A stretch of DNA of 64,000 nt from Kineococcus sp. NBC_00420 (lineage in GTDB: Bacteria; Actinomycetota; Actinomycetes; Actinomycetales; Kineococcaceae): NCBI RefSeq assembly GCF_036021035.1, contig NZ_CP107930.1, positions 2,480,001 to 2,544,000 on the forward strand, read 5' to 3'. Below the pieces are notes generated by a model. The model did no database searches and was not told the origin of the DNA. It saw nothing but the letters and a program-made list of their open reading frames with translations. Shown piece after piece: positions 27,236-36,046 of the stretch (positions are counted from its first letter, which is position 1; every line of letters starts with the position of its first letter). A program made the translations under genes and the position numbers.

Positions 27236-29110
27236 ATGATCGCGAGAGTCCACGACCTCCGGACGGGTGGCCACACCGTCGACCGTTCGGACGAACGGAC
27301 GGAGCAGCCGCAGCGCCTGCGTGGCGGCGGCGTCCGGCTCGGGGTCACGACCGCCGTCGTCGTGGCGGTCCTGTCGGTGGTGGCGCCGTTCCTGGTCCGG
27401 GCCGATCACGCGGCGGACGTCGTCTGGTGGCCGGCCGCGGGGGCGGCGCTGGCCCTGGCGGTGCGCCGACCGGCCCGGCGGTGGTGGTGCGTCGCCGGGA
27501 CGCTCGTCGGGGCCCTGGCCGCGAGCAAGCTCCCCGGCGGGGTCGAGGACGGCACGACGGTGATCGCGAGCGCGCAGGCGCTGCAGTGCGGGGTCGGCGC
27601 TGCCGTCGTCTCCGTGCTCGGCCGAGGGGAGTCTGCGAGCTCGCGCACCGGTCTGCGCCTGCGACGGGGTCGTGACGCGTGGCGCCTGACCGCCGGCGCA
27701 CTGGCCGGGGTGGCCGCAGCCGCGCTGCTGCTGCAGACCTCGGAGTCCGGCAGCGCGGTGGCCTACGCCCTCAGCCAGCTGCTGGGCATCCTGCTCGTCG
27801 CACCGCTGATGCTGATGCCCCGCCCGCCGCGGGCCGGCACCGGGGACCACCGCGCCCGGGCCGCGATCTCGGAGTGGCTGCTCGTCCTGATCCTCTCCGC
27901 CGTCGTCTCCGCCGCGGTCCTCCACCGCGGTGCCGTGGGACCCTGGTCGTTCCTCGTCGTGCTGCCGATCCTCTGGGGCGCAGCCCGTCTCGGGGTCGGC
28001 CGCGCGCTCTCCTGCCAGCTCGTCGTCGCGGTGATCGCGACCGCCGGGGCCGGCGTGCACCCCGCCGGCGGGCAGGGGCCGGTGGCGTTGCAGGCGCTGC
28101 TCTTCACCTCCGGCGCCGTCGCGCTGGTCATGTCGCTGGTCGTGCGCTCCCGCGAACGGGCCGTCGTCACCGCCTCCCGCCGCGAGGAGGTGTTCCGCCG
28201 GACCTTCGACGACGCCCTCCTCGGGGTCGCACTGCTGCGGCTGCGCCCGGACGGTTCGGCCGTCGTCGCCCGCGTCAACGACCGTCTGCAGTCGATGCTC
28301 GGGGTCGAGGTGGAGGTCGGTTCCGACTGGGCCGAGCAGGTCCACCCCGACCAGCGCGGGACCTTCGTCGCGGCCGTCGCCGAGATGGCCGACGAGGTCG
28401 TCGCCGGTCGCAACGCCCACTGGCACGCCGAACTGCAGCACGGTGACGGGGAGGTCTGGCTGGAACTGGCGGCAGCGGCCTGGCCGACCCCGGGCGAGAA
28501 CGGTCCGGGCGAGGTCGGCGCCGTCGTCCAGGTCGCCGACGTCACCCAGCGCCGCCTCGTCCAGCGCCGCCTGCGCGAGGCCGCGCTGCACGACCCGCTG
28601 ACCGGCCTGCCCAACCGCACCCTCCTCGAGGACCGGCTGCGGCACGCGCTGTCCGCCGCCCACCGCAGCGGCAACCACGTCGCGCTGCTCTACTGCGACC
28701 TCGACGACTTCAAGCCCGTCAACGACACCGGCGGCCACGCCGCCGGCGACCACGTCCTCATCGGCGTCGCCGAACGACTCGCCGCGGCCGTCCGTCCCGG
28801 CGACACCGTGGCCCGCCTCGGGGGCGACGAGTTCGCCGTCGTCTGCCCCGACCTGCCCGACGAGGCCGCCGCGGCCGCCGTCGCCGAACGCGTCGTCGCC
28901 GCGATGACCGACCCCTTCCCCGTCGCCGGCTGGGAGTTCACGGTCGGCATCAGCGTCGGGCTCGCGATGGCGGACCTCGACCAGGACGCCGCGCGCGTCC
29001 TGCAGCAGGCCGACGCCGCGATGTACGAGGCGAAGGGTTCCGGCAAGGGCCGGGTCCGCAGCGCCGGCCCCGTCGCCCGCACCATCGACCTGCGCCACGC
29101 GGGCGCCTGA
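27236..29110 (+). CDS. MASE1-PAS-GGDEF diguanylate cyclase
   Basis: 624 aa from ATG 27236 (GAGGAGG upstream). Residues ~30-310 are eight or so membrane segments of MASE1 type (WWPAAGAALALAVRRPARRW ...). Residues ~320-440 form a PAS-like domain (RRTFDDALLGVALLRLRPDG). The GGDEF domain starts at HDPLTGLPNRTLLEDRL; its active site RLGGDEF is intact (GGDEF 529-533) and preceded five residues earlier by RPGD, an RxxD inhibitory site. So it should make c-di-GMP and be product-inhibited. No EAL domain. Confidence 0.9.
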   Translation: MIARVHDLRTGGHTVDRSDERTEQPQRLRGGGVRLGVTTAVVVAVLSVVAPFLVRADHAADVVWWPAAGAALALAVRRPARRWWCVAGTLVGALAASKLPGGVEDGTTVIASAQALQCGVGAAVVSVLGRGESASSRTGLRLRRGRDAWRLTAGALAGVAAAALLLQTSESGSAVAYALSQLLGILLVAPLMLMPRPPRAGTGDHRARAAISEWLLVLILSAVVSAAVLHRGAVGPWSFLVVLPILWGAARLGVGRALSCQLVVAVIATAGAGVHPAGGQGPVALQALLFTSGAVALVMSLVVRSRERAVVTASRREEVFRRTFDDALLGVALLRLRPDGSAVVARVNDRLQSMLGVEVEVGSDWAEQVHPDQRGTFVAAVAEMADEVVAGRNAHWHAELQHGDGEVWLELAAAAWPTPGENGPGEVGAVVQVADVTQRRLVQRRLREAALHDPLTGLPNRTLLEDRLRHALSAAHRSGNHVALLYCDLDDFKPVNDTGGHAAGDHVLIGVAERLAAAVRPGDTVARLGGDEFAVVCPDLPDEAAAAAVAERVVAAMTDPFPVAGWEFTVGISVGLAMADLDQDAARVLQQADAAMYEAKGSGKGRVRSAGPVARTIDLRHAGA

Positions 29111-29113
29111 ACC

Positions 29114-30025
29114 TCAGCCCGGGTAGCGCGCGAACGGACCGACCGTCTCGGCGCTCGCGATGCCGTCCAGCACCGCGTCCCGCACGACGTCGGCGGTGAC
29201 CCGCTGCAGGTCCACGAGTTCGCGGACCCGGGCGGCCCGCTCCGCCGCGAGCGGGACCGTCCCCGTCGCGAGCGCGAAGACGGTGTCGCCGTCGGCGAGG
29301 GTGTGGACGGGGTTCAGCGCCCGGGCCAGGCCGTCGTGGGCGACCGTCGCGGTCCGCGACGTCTCTGCCGGGTCGAGCAGCGCGTTCGTGGCGACCACGA
29401 CGAGCGTGGTGTTCAGCGGCCCCGGTTCCACGGGTCCGGCAGCGGGCCCCGCCACGGGCAGCCCGACCGCGTTGACGACCGCGAGCGCCGCCACGACCAC
29501 CTCGCCCGAACGCGCCGAGGCGGACCCCACCCCGCCCTTGAACCGGCCCCCGACGACCGCACCGGTCCCGGCGCCCACGATCCCGCGCTCGACGGGGCCG
29601 GGGTGGGCGGAAGCGGCTGCGTCGTAGCCCATCTGCTCGGTGGGGTGGTGGCCGAAGACCCCACCGCGACCGAGGTCGAAGACCGCCGCGGCGGGCACGA
29701 TCGGGACGACCTCGCCCGGGCCGGGACCGACGGGGAACCCGCGGCCCCGCTCGGCGAGCCACCGCTGCACGCCGTGGGCGGTGACGAGGCCGTAGGCGGA
29801 ACCTCCGGCGAGCACGACGGCGTCGACCGTCGGCACGAGGGTCCGCGGGTCGAGGGCGTCGGTCTCGTGGGTCCCGGGCCCGCCGCCGCGCACGTCGACC
29901 CCGCCGACGGTGCCCGGGGGGACGAGGACGGCGGTGACGCCGGTGAGCCAGCCGTCGCCCCGGCGGGTGACGTGGCCGACCTCGAGGCCGGGGACGTCGG
30001 TGAGGGAACCGTTCACCGCGCCCAC
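29114..30025 (-). CDS. P1/S58-family peptidase (DmpA/L-aminopeptidase-like)
   Basis: 303 aa from GTG 30025. LTDVPGLEVGHVTRRGDGWLTGVTAVLVPPG at the N-terminus and GPLNTTLVVVATNALL are the family signatures; the precursor of DmpA cleaves itself before the Ser/Thr of the 'N-T/S-T' motif to give two chains, here probably at Asn-Thr in PLNTTLVV. Members hydrolyse D/L-amino-acid amides or beta-peptides. VVLAGGSAYGL is also conserved. The gene is convergent with the diguanylate cyclase (3-bp gap) and divergent from the VOC gene, with about 45 bp between them. Confidence 0.85.
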   Translation of the reverse strand: MGAVNGSLTDVPGLEVGHVTRRGDGWLTGVTAVLVPPGTVGGVDVRGGGPGTHETDALDPRTLVPTVDAVVLAGGSAYGLVTAHGVQRWLAERGRGFPVGPGPGEVVPIVPAAAVFDLGRGGVFGHHPTEQMGYDAAASAHPGPVERGIVGAGTGAVVGGRFKGGVGSASARSGEVVVAALAVVNAVGLPVAGPAAGPVEPGPLNTTLVVVATNALLDPAETSRTATVAHDGLARALNPVHTLADGDTVFALATGTVPLAAERAARVRELVDLQRVTADVVRDAVLDGIASAETVGPFARYPG

Positions 30026-30072
30026 GCTAGTTCCGCCGCGCGGGAACGGGCGCTGGGGGTGAACGTGGCGCC

Positions 30073-30513
30073 ATGACGAACGCGCCCTCCGCCCGCCCGA
30101 CGGGCATCCACCACGTCCGGCTCACCGTCACCGACATCGCCCGCTCGAAGTCGTTCTACGAGGACGTCTTCGGAGTCCACCCCGTCGTCGACTTCAGCGA
30201 CCGCGTCGACGAGACCGGAGTTCGCGAGGACCCGGAGAAGATGTTCGGCGGGTGCGCCTTCGCGGTAGGCGACCAGATCCTCGGCCTGCGCCCGGTCGCC
30301 CCGGCCGGCGACACCTTCGCCTCCACCCGGGTGGGCCTCGACCACCTCAGCCTCGCCGTGGCCACGACGGCGGAGCTCGCCGCGGCGGCCGAACGGTTGG
30401 CCGAACGCGGTGTCGCGCACGGCGAGATCGTCGAACTCACCGACATGGGCATCGCGATCCTGTCCCTGCAGGACCCCGACGACATCAACCTGGAACTGAC
30501 CGCGCCCCTCTGA
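30073..30513 (+). CDS. VOC-family (glyoxalase/bleomycin-resistance fold) protein
   Basis: 146 aa. Two beta-alpha-beta-beta-beta units: GIHHVRLTVTDIARSKSFYEDVFGVHPVV and VGLDHLSLAVATTAELAAAAERL. Metal ligands of the type H (HHVRL), H (LDHLSL) and E (INLELT) are present, so it could be a metal-dependent lyase, isomerase or dioxygenase. Which reaction is not evident. It ends 1 bp before the convergent phosphatase gene. Confidence 0.85.
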   Translation: MTNAPSARPTGIHHVRLTVTDIARSKSFYEDVFGVHPVVDFSDRVDETGVREDPEKMFGGCAFAVGDQILGLRPVAPAGDTFASTRVGLDHLSLAVATTAELAAAAERLAERGVAHGEIVELTDMGIAILSLQDPDDINLELTAPL

Positions 30514-30514
30514 G

Positions 30515-32236
30515 TCAGGGGAAACGCACGGCGAGGAGCGCGCAGTCGTCCTCGCCGCGCGTCCCGACGAGTTCGGCGAGCAGTTCGTCGAGGAGCACGT
30601 CCAGGCCCGCGCCGACGTGGCGGGTCAGGGAGGACCGGACGCGTTCGATCCCGCCGGTGAGGCTGTGCCCGCGGTGCTCGATGAGCCCGTCGCTGTAGAG
30701 CAGGAGCGTCGCGCCCCGCGGGACGTCGACGACGTGCTCGTGGCGCTCGACCTCGGGCAGCAACCCGACGAGCAGGTCGGCGGGGCGGTGGAGCAGTTCG
30801 GTCGTCCCGTCGGGGTGCAGCAGCACCGGCGGCGGGTGTCCCGCGTTCGTCCACCGCAACCGGTACCCCGCACCGGAGGCCTCGACCCGGGCGAGGACCA
30901 GCGTCGCCAACCCGTCCACCCCGAGACCGGACATCCCCCGGTCCAGGCGCGACACCAGCTCCGGGGGCGTTCCCTCCCGGTCCCACACGAAGGCCCGCAG
31001 CAGTCCCCGGACCTGCCCCATCGTGGCCGCGGCCACCATGTCGTGGCCCGTGACGTCGCCCAGGACGAGGGTCGTGTCCCCCGTGGGCCCGACGACGACG
31101 TCGTACCAGTCGCCGCCGATCTCTTCCTCGCGGCTGGCCGGGACGTAACGCCCCCGCACCGCGAGCTCACCCGTGGACGCCGGCAACCGCGGCAGCAACG
31201 ACCGCTGCAGCACCTCCGCCCGGGAACGCCGTTCGGCGTCCAGCGTCGCGCGGTCCAGGGCCTGGGCGGTGAACCGGGCCAACGCGCTCCACACGTCGGC
31301 CTCGTCCGCGAGCGTGAGGCGCTCGGAGTCCCAGACCAGGCACAGCACGCCGATCAGCCGGTCCTGCACCAGCAGCGGCAGGTACGCCGACGCCGCGAAG
31401 ACGGGCAGCGTCGCCTGCGCCCCGACGGCGGGGAACGCGGCGAGCAGCTCGTCGACGTCGGCGAAGAGCAGCGGCCGGCGCTCGCGGGCGGCGCAGGCGA
31501 TGGGCAGCGGCGCGTCGAGGTCGACGAGCTCCCACCCGGCCCCGGTGCCGGGGGGGAGGGTCGTGAGGTCGGCGAAGCGCAGCCGCCGGTTGCCCGCCTC
31601 GGGCAGCAGCAGCCCGCTCCAGGCCCCGCCCAGCCAGGACCGGGTGACGTTGGCGACGGTCGCGCTGACCTCCGCGACGGTCCGGGCTCCCACGAGGGCG
31701 TCGGCGAGGTTGAGCAGCAGCCGGTTGCGTTCCTCGAGGACGCGCAGGCCCAGTTCGGCGGAACAGGCGGCGGCGAGGTCCTCGAGCACCTCGATCTGCT
31801 CGGCGGTCCAGCGCCGCGGTGCCCCGTCGATGGCGCAGAGGACCCCCACGACGGGTGAGGTCGGGTCCGCGACCCCGGTCCGGGGGTCGGGCAGACGCAG
31901 CGGCGCGCCCGCGTAGGCCACGACGCCGAGGTCGGGGATGGCGAGGGAGTCGGCGGTCAGCGGGTCGAGCCGGGCGTCCTCGACGGCGAAGACCTTGCCG
32001 GAGGTGACGACGTGCTGGCACAACGAGTGGGTCAGCGGGGTCTGGCGCCGGGTCTGCCACGGTTCGGGCAGTCCGACCGCCCCGGGGAAGACCTGACCAT
32101 CGCGGCTGACCATCGACACCAGCGCCACGGGCGTGCCGAGGGCGAGGGTCCCCAGCCGGGCGAACCGGTCGAAGTCCGCGTCCGGGTGCGCGGGAAGCAG
32201 GGTGGTGCTGCTCAGTCCGCGAACCCGTTCCTCCAC
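30515..32236 (-). CDS. GAF-GAF-SpoIIE PP2C-type phosphatase
   Basis: 573 aa from GTG 32236 (other starts possible). Two GAF-like sensor domains (~25-180, with TPLTHSLCQHVVTSGKVFAVEDAR; ~190-345) precede a SpoIIE-type PP2C domain beginning SLLPRLPASTGELAVRGRYVPASREEEIGGDWYDVV. Metal-binding aspartates are visible in GGDWYD, LGDVTGHD and GEDDCALL. Such enzymes dephosphorylate anti-anti-sigma factors in partner-switching pathways. It is divergent from a gene for a small anti-sigma-type kinase (32362), and the pair probably makes one stress-signalling module. No anti-anti-sigma or sigma gene is in the window. Confidence 0.88.
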   Translation of the reverse strand: MEERVRGLSSTTLLPAHPDADFDRFARLGTLALGTPVALVSMVSRDGQVFPGAVGLPEPWQTRRQTPLTHSLCQHVVTSGKVFAVEDARLDPLTADSLAIPDLGVVAYAGAPLRLPDPRTGVADPTSPVVGVLCAIDGAPRRWTAEQIEVLEDLAAACSAELGLRVLEERNRLLLNLADALVGARTVAEVSATVANVTRSWLGGAWSGLLLPEAGNRRLRFADLTTLPPGTGAGWELVDLDAPLPIACAARERRPLLFADVDELLAAFPAVGAQATLPVFAASAYLPLLVQDRLIGVLCLVWDSERLTLADEADVWSALARFTAQALDRATLDAERRSRAEVLQRSLLPRLPASTGELAVRGRYVPASREEEIGGDWYDVVVGPTGDTTLVLGDVTGHDMVAAATMGQVRGLLRAFVWDREGTPPELVSRLDRGMSGLGVDGLATLVLARVEASGAGYRLRWTNAGHPPPVLLHPDGTTELLHRPADLLVGLLPEVERHEHVVDVPRGATLLLYSDGLIEHRGHSLTGGIERVRSSLTRHVGAGLDVLLDELLAELVGTRGEDDCALLAVRFP

Positions 32237-32361
32237 CGGAGCATCATGCCCGGTGCGTGCGCTCCCCAGCACCGGTCGGGCGATCGGGGGGCGTCCCGGT
32301 TGCCGACGTGGGACCGGGTGCCAGAGTTGACTCCACACGAGTGGGGACGAACGGGAGTGGC

Positions 32362-32730
32362 ATGACGCGTCTGGAGCTGCGGGCTGACCCGTCGGCTGCT
32401 CGGCGCGCCCGGTCCTGGCTGCGCGAGGAGTTCGCCGCCGTGGACCTCCCGACCCGCGTCCGGCAGACGCTGGAGCTGCTCACCACGGAGCTGGTCACCA
32501 ACGCCGTGCGCTACGGCGGGGAGCCCATCGAGCTGCGCCTGCGCCGCGCGGTCGGGTCCGTGCGGGTCTCGGTCAGCGACGGCGGGCCGGGGACGCCGGA
32601 GGTGCACCACGTCCCCCCGACCGCCACCGGAGGGCGGGGCGTCGCGCTCGTCGACACCCTCGCCCTGCGGTGGGGTTCGGACGCTGCGGGGGCGGGCAAG
32701 ACCGTCTGGTTCGAGCTCGCCCTGCAGTGA
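32362..32730 (+). CDS. HATPase_c_2 serine kinase / anti-sigma factor (RsbW-like)
   Basis: 122 aa from ATG 32362 with GGGAGTGG upstream. RVRQTLELLTTELVTNAVRYGG is the N-box helix, VSVSDGGPGTPEV the G1 box, and GGRGVALVDTLALRWG the G2 box of GHKL ATPases of the RsbW/SpoIIAB type. It probably phosphorylates an anti-anti-sigma factor and/or binds a sigma factor. Head-to-head with the SpoIIE phosphatase. Confidence 0.88.
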   Translation: MTRLELRADPSAARRARSWLREEFAAVDLPTRVRQTLELLTTELVTNAVRYGGEPIELRLRRAVGSVRVSVSDGGPGTPEVHHVPPTATGGRGVALVDTLALRWGSDAAGAGKTVWFELALQ

Positions 32731-32743
32731 CCGGGAGCGGTCC

Positions 32744-33568
32744 TCAGCCGAAGACGTCCGGGTCCGGCCCGGTCCGCTCGGCGCGTTCGAGCCCGCTGAT
32801 CGCCGCGACCTGGTCACCGCTCAGCTCGAAGCCGACGACGTCGAAGTTCGAGACGATGCGTTCCGGCGTCACGGACTTGGGGATGACGATGTTGCCCTGC
32901 TGCAGGTGCCAGCGGATGACGACCTGGGCCGGGGTGCGGCCGAGTTCCGCCGCGATGCCGGTGACGACCGGGTCGGCGACGAGGTCGAGGCGCTGGGCCA
33001 GCGGGCTCCACGCCTCGGTCGCGATGCCGTGCTCGGCGTGGAAGGCCCGCAGGTCGTCCTGGACGAGGTAGGGGTGGACCTCGACCTGGTTGACCGTGGG
33101 GACGGTGCCGGTCTCGTCGAGGAGCTTGCGCAGGTGGGTCTTCTGGAAGTTCGAGACGCCGATGGTGCGCACGCGTCCCGACGCCTTGATCTCCTCGAAC
33201 GCCTTCCAGGTCTCGACGTAGTCGTCGGCCTGCGTCGGCCAGTGGATGAGGTAGAGGTCGAGGTAGTCCAGCGCCAGCTTGGACATCGAGGCGTCGAAGG
33301 CCGCGAGGGTCTTGTCCCGGCCGTGCTCCTCGTTGGTGAGCTTGGTGGTGATGAACACGTCCTCGCGGGGGATCCCGCTGGCGTGCAGGGCGTCACCGAC
33401 ACCGGCCTCGTTGCCGTACCCGGCGGCGGTGTCGATGTGGCGGTAGCCGGCCTGCAGGGCCTGCAGCACGACCTCCGCGGTCTGCTCCGGCGGAACCTGC
33501 CAGACGCCGAACCCCAGCTGGGGGATCTCGACGCCGTCGTGCAACTTCACGAGAGGTACCTGGTTCAT
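32744..33568 (-). CDS. Aldo/keto reductase
   Basis: 274 aa. (beta/alpha)8 AKR of the 2,5-diketo-D-gluconate reductase-like group: YRHIDTAAGYGNEAGVGDAL with catalytic Asp and Tyr, LDLYLIHWPTQ with catalytic His, VGVSNF, and the NADPH-binding end IPKSVTPERIVSNFDV. The substrate is not predictable. A second AKR of the same group (61099-61935) sits in the xyloside operon and shares its architecture. Confidence 0.92.
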   Translation of the reverse strand: MNQVPLVKLHDGVEIPQLGFGVWQVPPEQTAEVVLQALQAGYRHIDTAAGYGNEAGVGDALHASGIPREDVFITTKLTNEEHGRDKTLAAFDASMSKLALDYLDLYLIHWPTQADDYVETWKAFEEIKASGRVRTIGVSNFQKTHLRKLLDETGTVPTVNQVEVHPYLVQDDLRAFHAEHGIATEAWSPLAQRLDLVADPVVTGIAAELGRTPAQVVIRWHLQQGNIVIPKSVTPERIVSNFDVVGFELSGDQVAAISGLERAERTGPDPDVFG

Positions 33569-33577
33569 GCCGAAACC

Positions 33578-35887
33578 CTATGGCGCACTCCCCACCCCGG
33601 CGAGGCGGACCGTCAGCCAGTCGCGGAACGCCGCGGCCGACAGGGGTTCGGCGTGCAGGAACCCCTGGGTCGTGTCGCAGCCCATCTCGCGCAGGACCTC
33701 CAGCGTCGCCAGGTCCTCGACCCCCTCCCCCACGATCCGCACCCCGAGTTCGTGACCGAGCCAGATGGTGGAGGCGACGATCGCGGCCGAGCGCGGGTCG
33801 CGGGCGATGTCGGCGACGAAACCCCGGTCGAGCTTCACCTCGGCCACCGGGAGTTCCTTGAGGTAGGCCAGTGAGGAGTACCCCGTCCCGAAGTCGTCGA
33901 TCGACAACGCGACCCCGAGTTCCCGCAGGCCGTCGAGGACGGAGCGGGTCCGGGGGGACCGGCTCATGAGGACCGTCTCGGTGATCTCCAGGCCGAGTCC
34001 GGCGGGTTCCACCGCGTGCCGGCCCAGGAGTTCCGCGACCCGGGTGGGCAGGTCGACGTCGAGCAGGTTCGTCGCCGAGAGGTTCACCGCCAGCCGCAAC
34101 CGCGACCCGGGGAACTCGACGCGCCAGGACGCCGCCGCGGCGAGCGCGTCGTCGAGGACCTGGTGGGTGAGGTGGCCCATCAGCCCGTGCCGTTCGGCCT
34201 CGTCGAGGAACTCCACGGGGCTGAGCAGGCCCAGGTCGGGGTGGTCCCAGCGGACCAGGGCCTCGGCTCCGACGACGGCGCCGTCGGCGACGTCGAGCTG
34301 CGGCTGGAAGAGCACGCGCAGGTGCCCGCAGGCCCCGGGCACCTCACCGGGGTCGGCGAGGCCCAGGGCGGAGCGCAGCTGGGTCATGAGGGTCAGGCTG
34401 CCCCGGCCACGGGCGGTCCCCCCGGGTTCACCCGACCCGAACGCGCACACCCGACCGCCCAGCGTCTTCGCCTCGTACATGGCGATGTCCGCGCACCGCA
34501 GCAGGTCGGACGGGCGCTGGGCGTCGTGCGGGTAGCCCGCGACCCCGATGCTCGCGGCGACGTGGACGCGGTGCCCGAGCAGGTCGTAGGAACGGACCAT
34601 CGCGGTGTGCAGGGCGACGGCGTCGGCGACGGCGCTCGCCTGGTCGGCGTCGGGGATCAGCAGGGCGATCTCGTCCCCGCCCAACCGGGCGACCAGGACG
34701 GCTGCCGGGGCCGCCTGGACGAGCTGACGGACCACCTGGCGCAGGAGCTCGTCACCGGCGGCGTGCCCGAGGCCGTCGTTGACCTCCTTGAAGCGGTCGA
34801 GGTCGACGAGCGCGAGACCGAAGGGCTGCTCGCTCGCGCACCGCCGTTCCAGGTCGGCGAGCAGCGCCCGGCGGTTCGCGATGCCCGTCAGGTCGTCGGT
34901 GAGGGCCTCGCGGCGCAGCGTCGCGAGCTCCAGGAGCTCCTGCTGGGAGAGCACCATCCGCACGACGGCGGCGGCCGCGGCCCCCGCGGCCAGCCAGATC
35001 GCCGAGTCCGTCAACGGGTGCACGTGGTCCACGACGAGCAGCGCGAAGCAGGCGGGCAGGACGACCGCGGGCGTGATCACGATGGAGATCCGGGAACGGG
35101 TGCGCGGGCCGACGGCCGTCCGCACCTGCAGGGCGGAGACCCCGAGCAGGGCGATCCCGACGACGGCGATCCCGTCGACGCCGCTGCCCGGGGCGTAGCG
35201 GCCGGCGATCGAGACGACGGCGAACGTGGTGTCCGCCGCGACCAACGCGGCGAAGCCCGCGGCGGGCAACCACCACCGCCCGCCCGTGCGCAGGGCGGTG
35301 AGGACGCTGCCCACCAGCAGGAGCGCGTCGACCACGACGAGCATCACCCAGGTCGTGACCGCTGCGGACGGCAGCCCGCTGGCGCCGACGAGGGGCCGCA
35401 CCAGGAACTCCTGGGCGAGGGCCGCGACGAGCAGGACGATCCCGAGGGCCTCGGCGACGTACCCGACGCGCCAGCGCTTCGCCCCCACCCAGACCAGCCG
35501 CACGATCGCGACGAGCATCGCCCCGTAGCCCACCACGTAGCCGACGTCCAGGCCGGTGATCCCGCGCACCCCGCGACCGAGGACCGCCTCGGCGACGTCG
35601 AAGGCGATCTCGGAGGCGCAGTACGCCCCCACCCCGAGCGCCAGCACGGCCCAGAACGGGCTGATCCGCCGGCAGTGCCAGGCCCGCCACCCCAGGGCCA
35701 CGAGGGCCGCGACCTCGACGCCGTTGCCCAGGGTCGTGTCCGCGAAGCGGCCACTGCCCGAGGGCAGGAGTCCGAGGGCCACGCCGAGGCACACCACCCC
35801 GTAGGCCAGGGCCGCGAAGACCAGGACCCAGCTCGCCCGGTTGGCCCGTCGCAGGGTCACGGCGTCGACCGGGAACTCCTGCGCCAC
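33578..35887 (-). CDS. Membrane GGDEF-EAL protein (likely c-di-GMP phosphodiesterase)
   Basis: 769 aa from GTG 35887 (GGAGGG upstream). About eight membrane segments (~20-310), a GGDEF domain whose active site reads GGDEI with no RxxD I-site, and an EAL domain with all catalytic motifs: GAEALVRWDHP, VNLSATNL, SIDDFGTGYSSLAYL, KLDRGFV, VGEGVED. So it most likely degrades c-di-GMP, with GGDEI as an impaired or regulatory domain. It has the same architecture as the protein at 48548-50839. Confidence 0.9.
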   Translation of the reverse strand: MAQEFPVDAVTLRRANRASWVLVFAALAYGVVCLGVALGLLPSGSGRFADTTLGNGVEVAALVALGWRAWHCRRISPFWAVLALGVGAYCASEIAFDVAEAVLGRGVRGITGLDVGYVVGYGAMLVAIVRLVWVGAKRWRVGYVAEALGIVLLVAALAQEFLVRPLVGASGLPSAAVTTWVMLVVVDALLLVGSVLTALRTGGRWWLPAAGFAALVAADTTFAVVSIAGRYAPGSGVDGIAVVGIALLGVSALQVRTAVGPRTRSRISIVITPAVVLPACFALLVVDHVHPLTDSAIWLAAGAAAAAVVRMVLSQQELLELATLRREALTDDLTGIANRRALLADLERRCASEQPFGLALVDLDRFKEVNDGLGHAAGDELLRQVVRQLVQAAPAAVLVARLGGDEIALLIPDADQASAVADAVALHTAMVRSYDLLGHRVHVAASIGVAGYPHDAQRPSDLLRCADIAMYEAKTLGGRVCAFGSGEPGGTARGRGSLTLMTQLRSALGLADPGEVPGACGHLRVLFQPQLDVADGAVVGAEALVRWDHPDLGLLSPVEFLDEAERHGLMGHLTHQVLDDALAAAASWRVEFPGSRLRLAVNLSATNLLDVDLPTRVAELLGRHAVEPAGLGLEITETVLMSRSPRTRSVLDGLRELGVALSIDDFGTGYSSLAYLKELPVAEVKLDRGFVADIARDPRSAAIVASTIWLGHELGVRIVGEGVEDLATLEVLREMGCDTTQGFLHAEPLSAAAFRDWLTVRLAGVGSAP

Positions 35888-36046
35888 GCGTCAGCCCTCC
35901 CCGGTGACCGGGTGCCGGACGTCCGCAGCGCGCGGCTGCGGGACCCGCAGCACGGCACCTGACGAGACGACGCTCACGAAGAGAGATGTTGCCCTACTCT
36001 GCGTCGCCGTGGGGCCGTTCCGCCGGTCGGTCGACCTCCGCCCGGT

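Noticed and set aside
24355-27675. An 1106-codon open frame on the plus strand
   Set aside because: It mirrors the molybdopterin oxidoreductase gene and runs into the MASE1-GGDEF gene in a wrong frame; no protein signatures.
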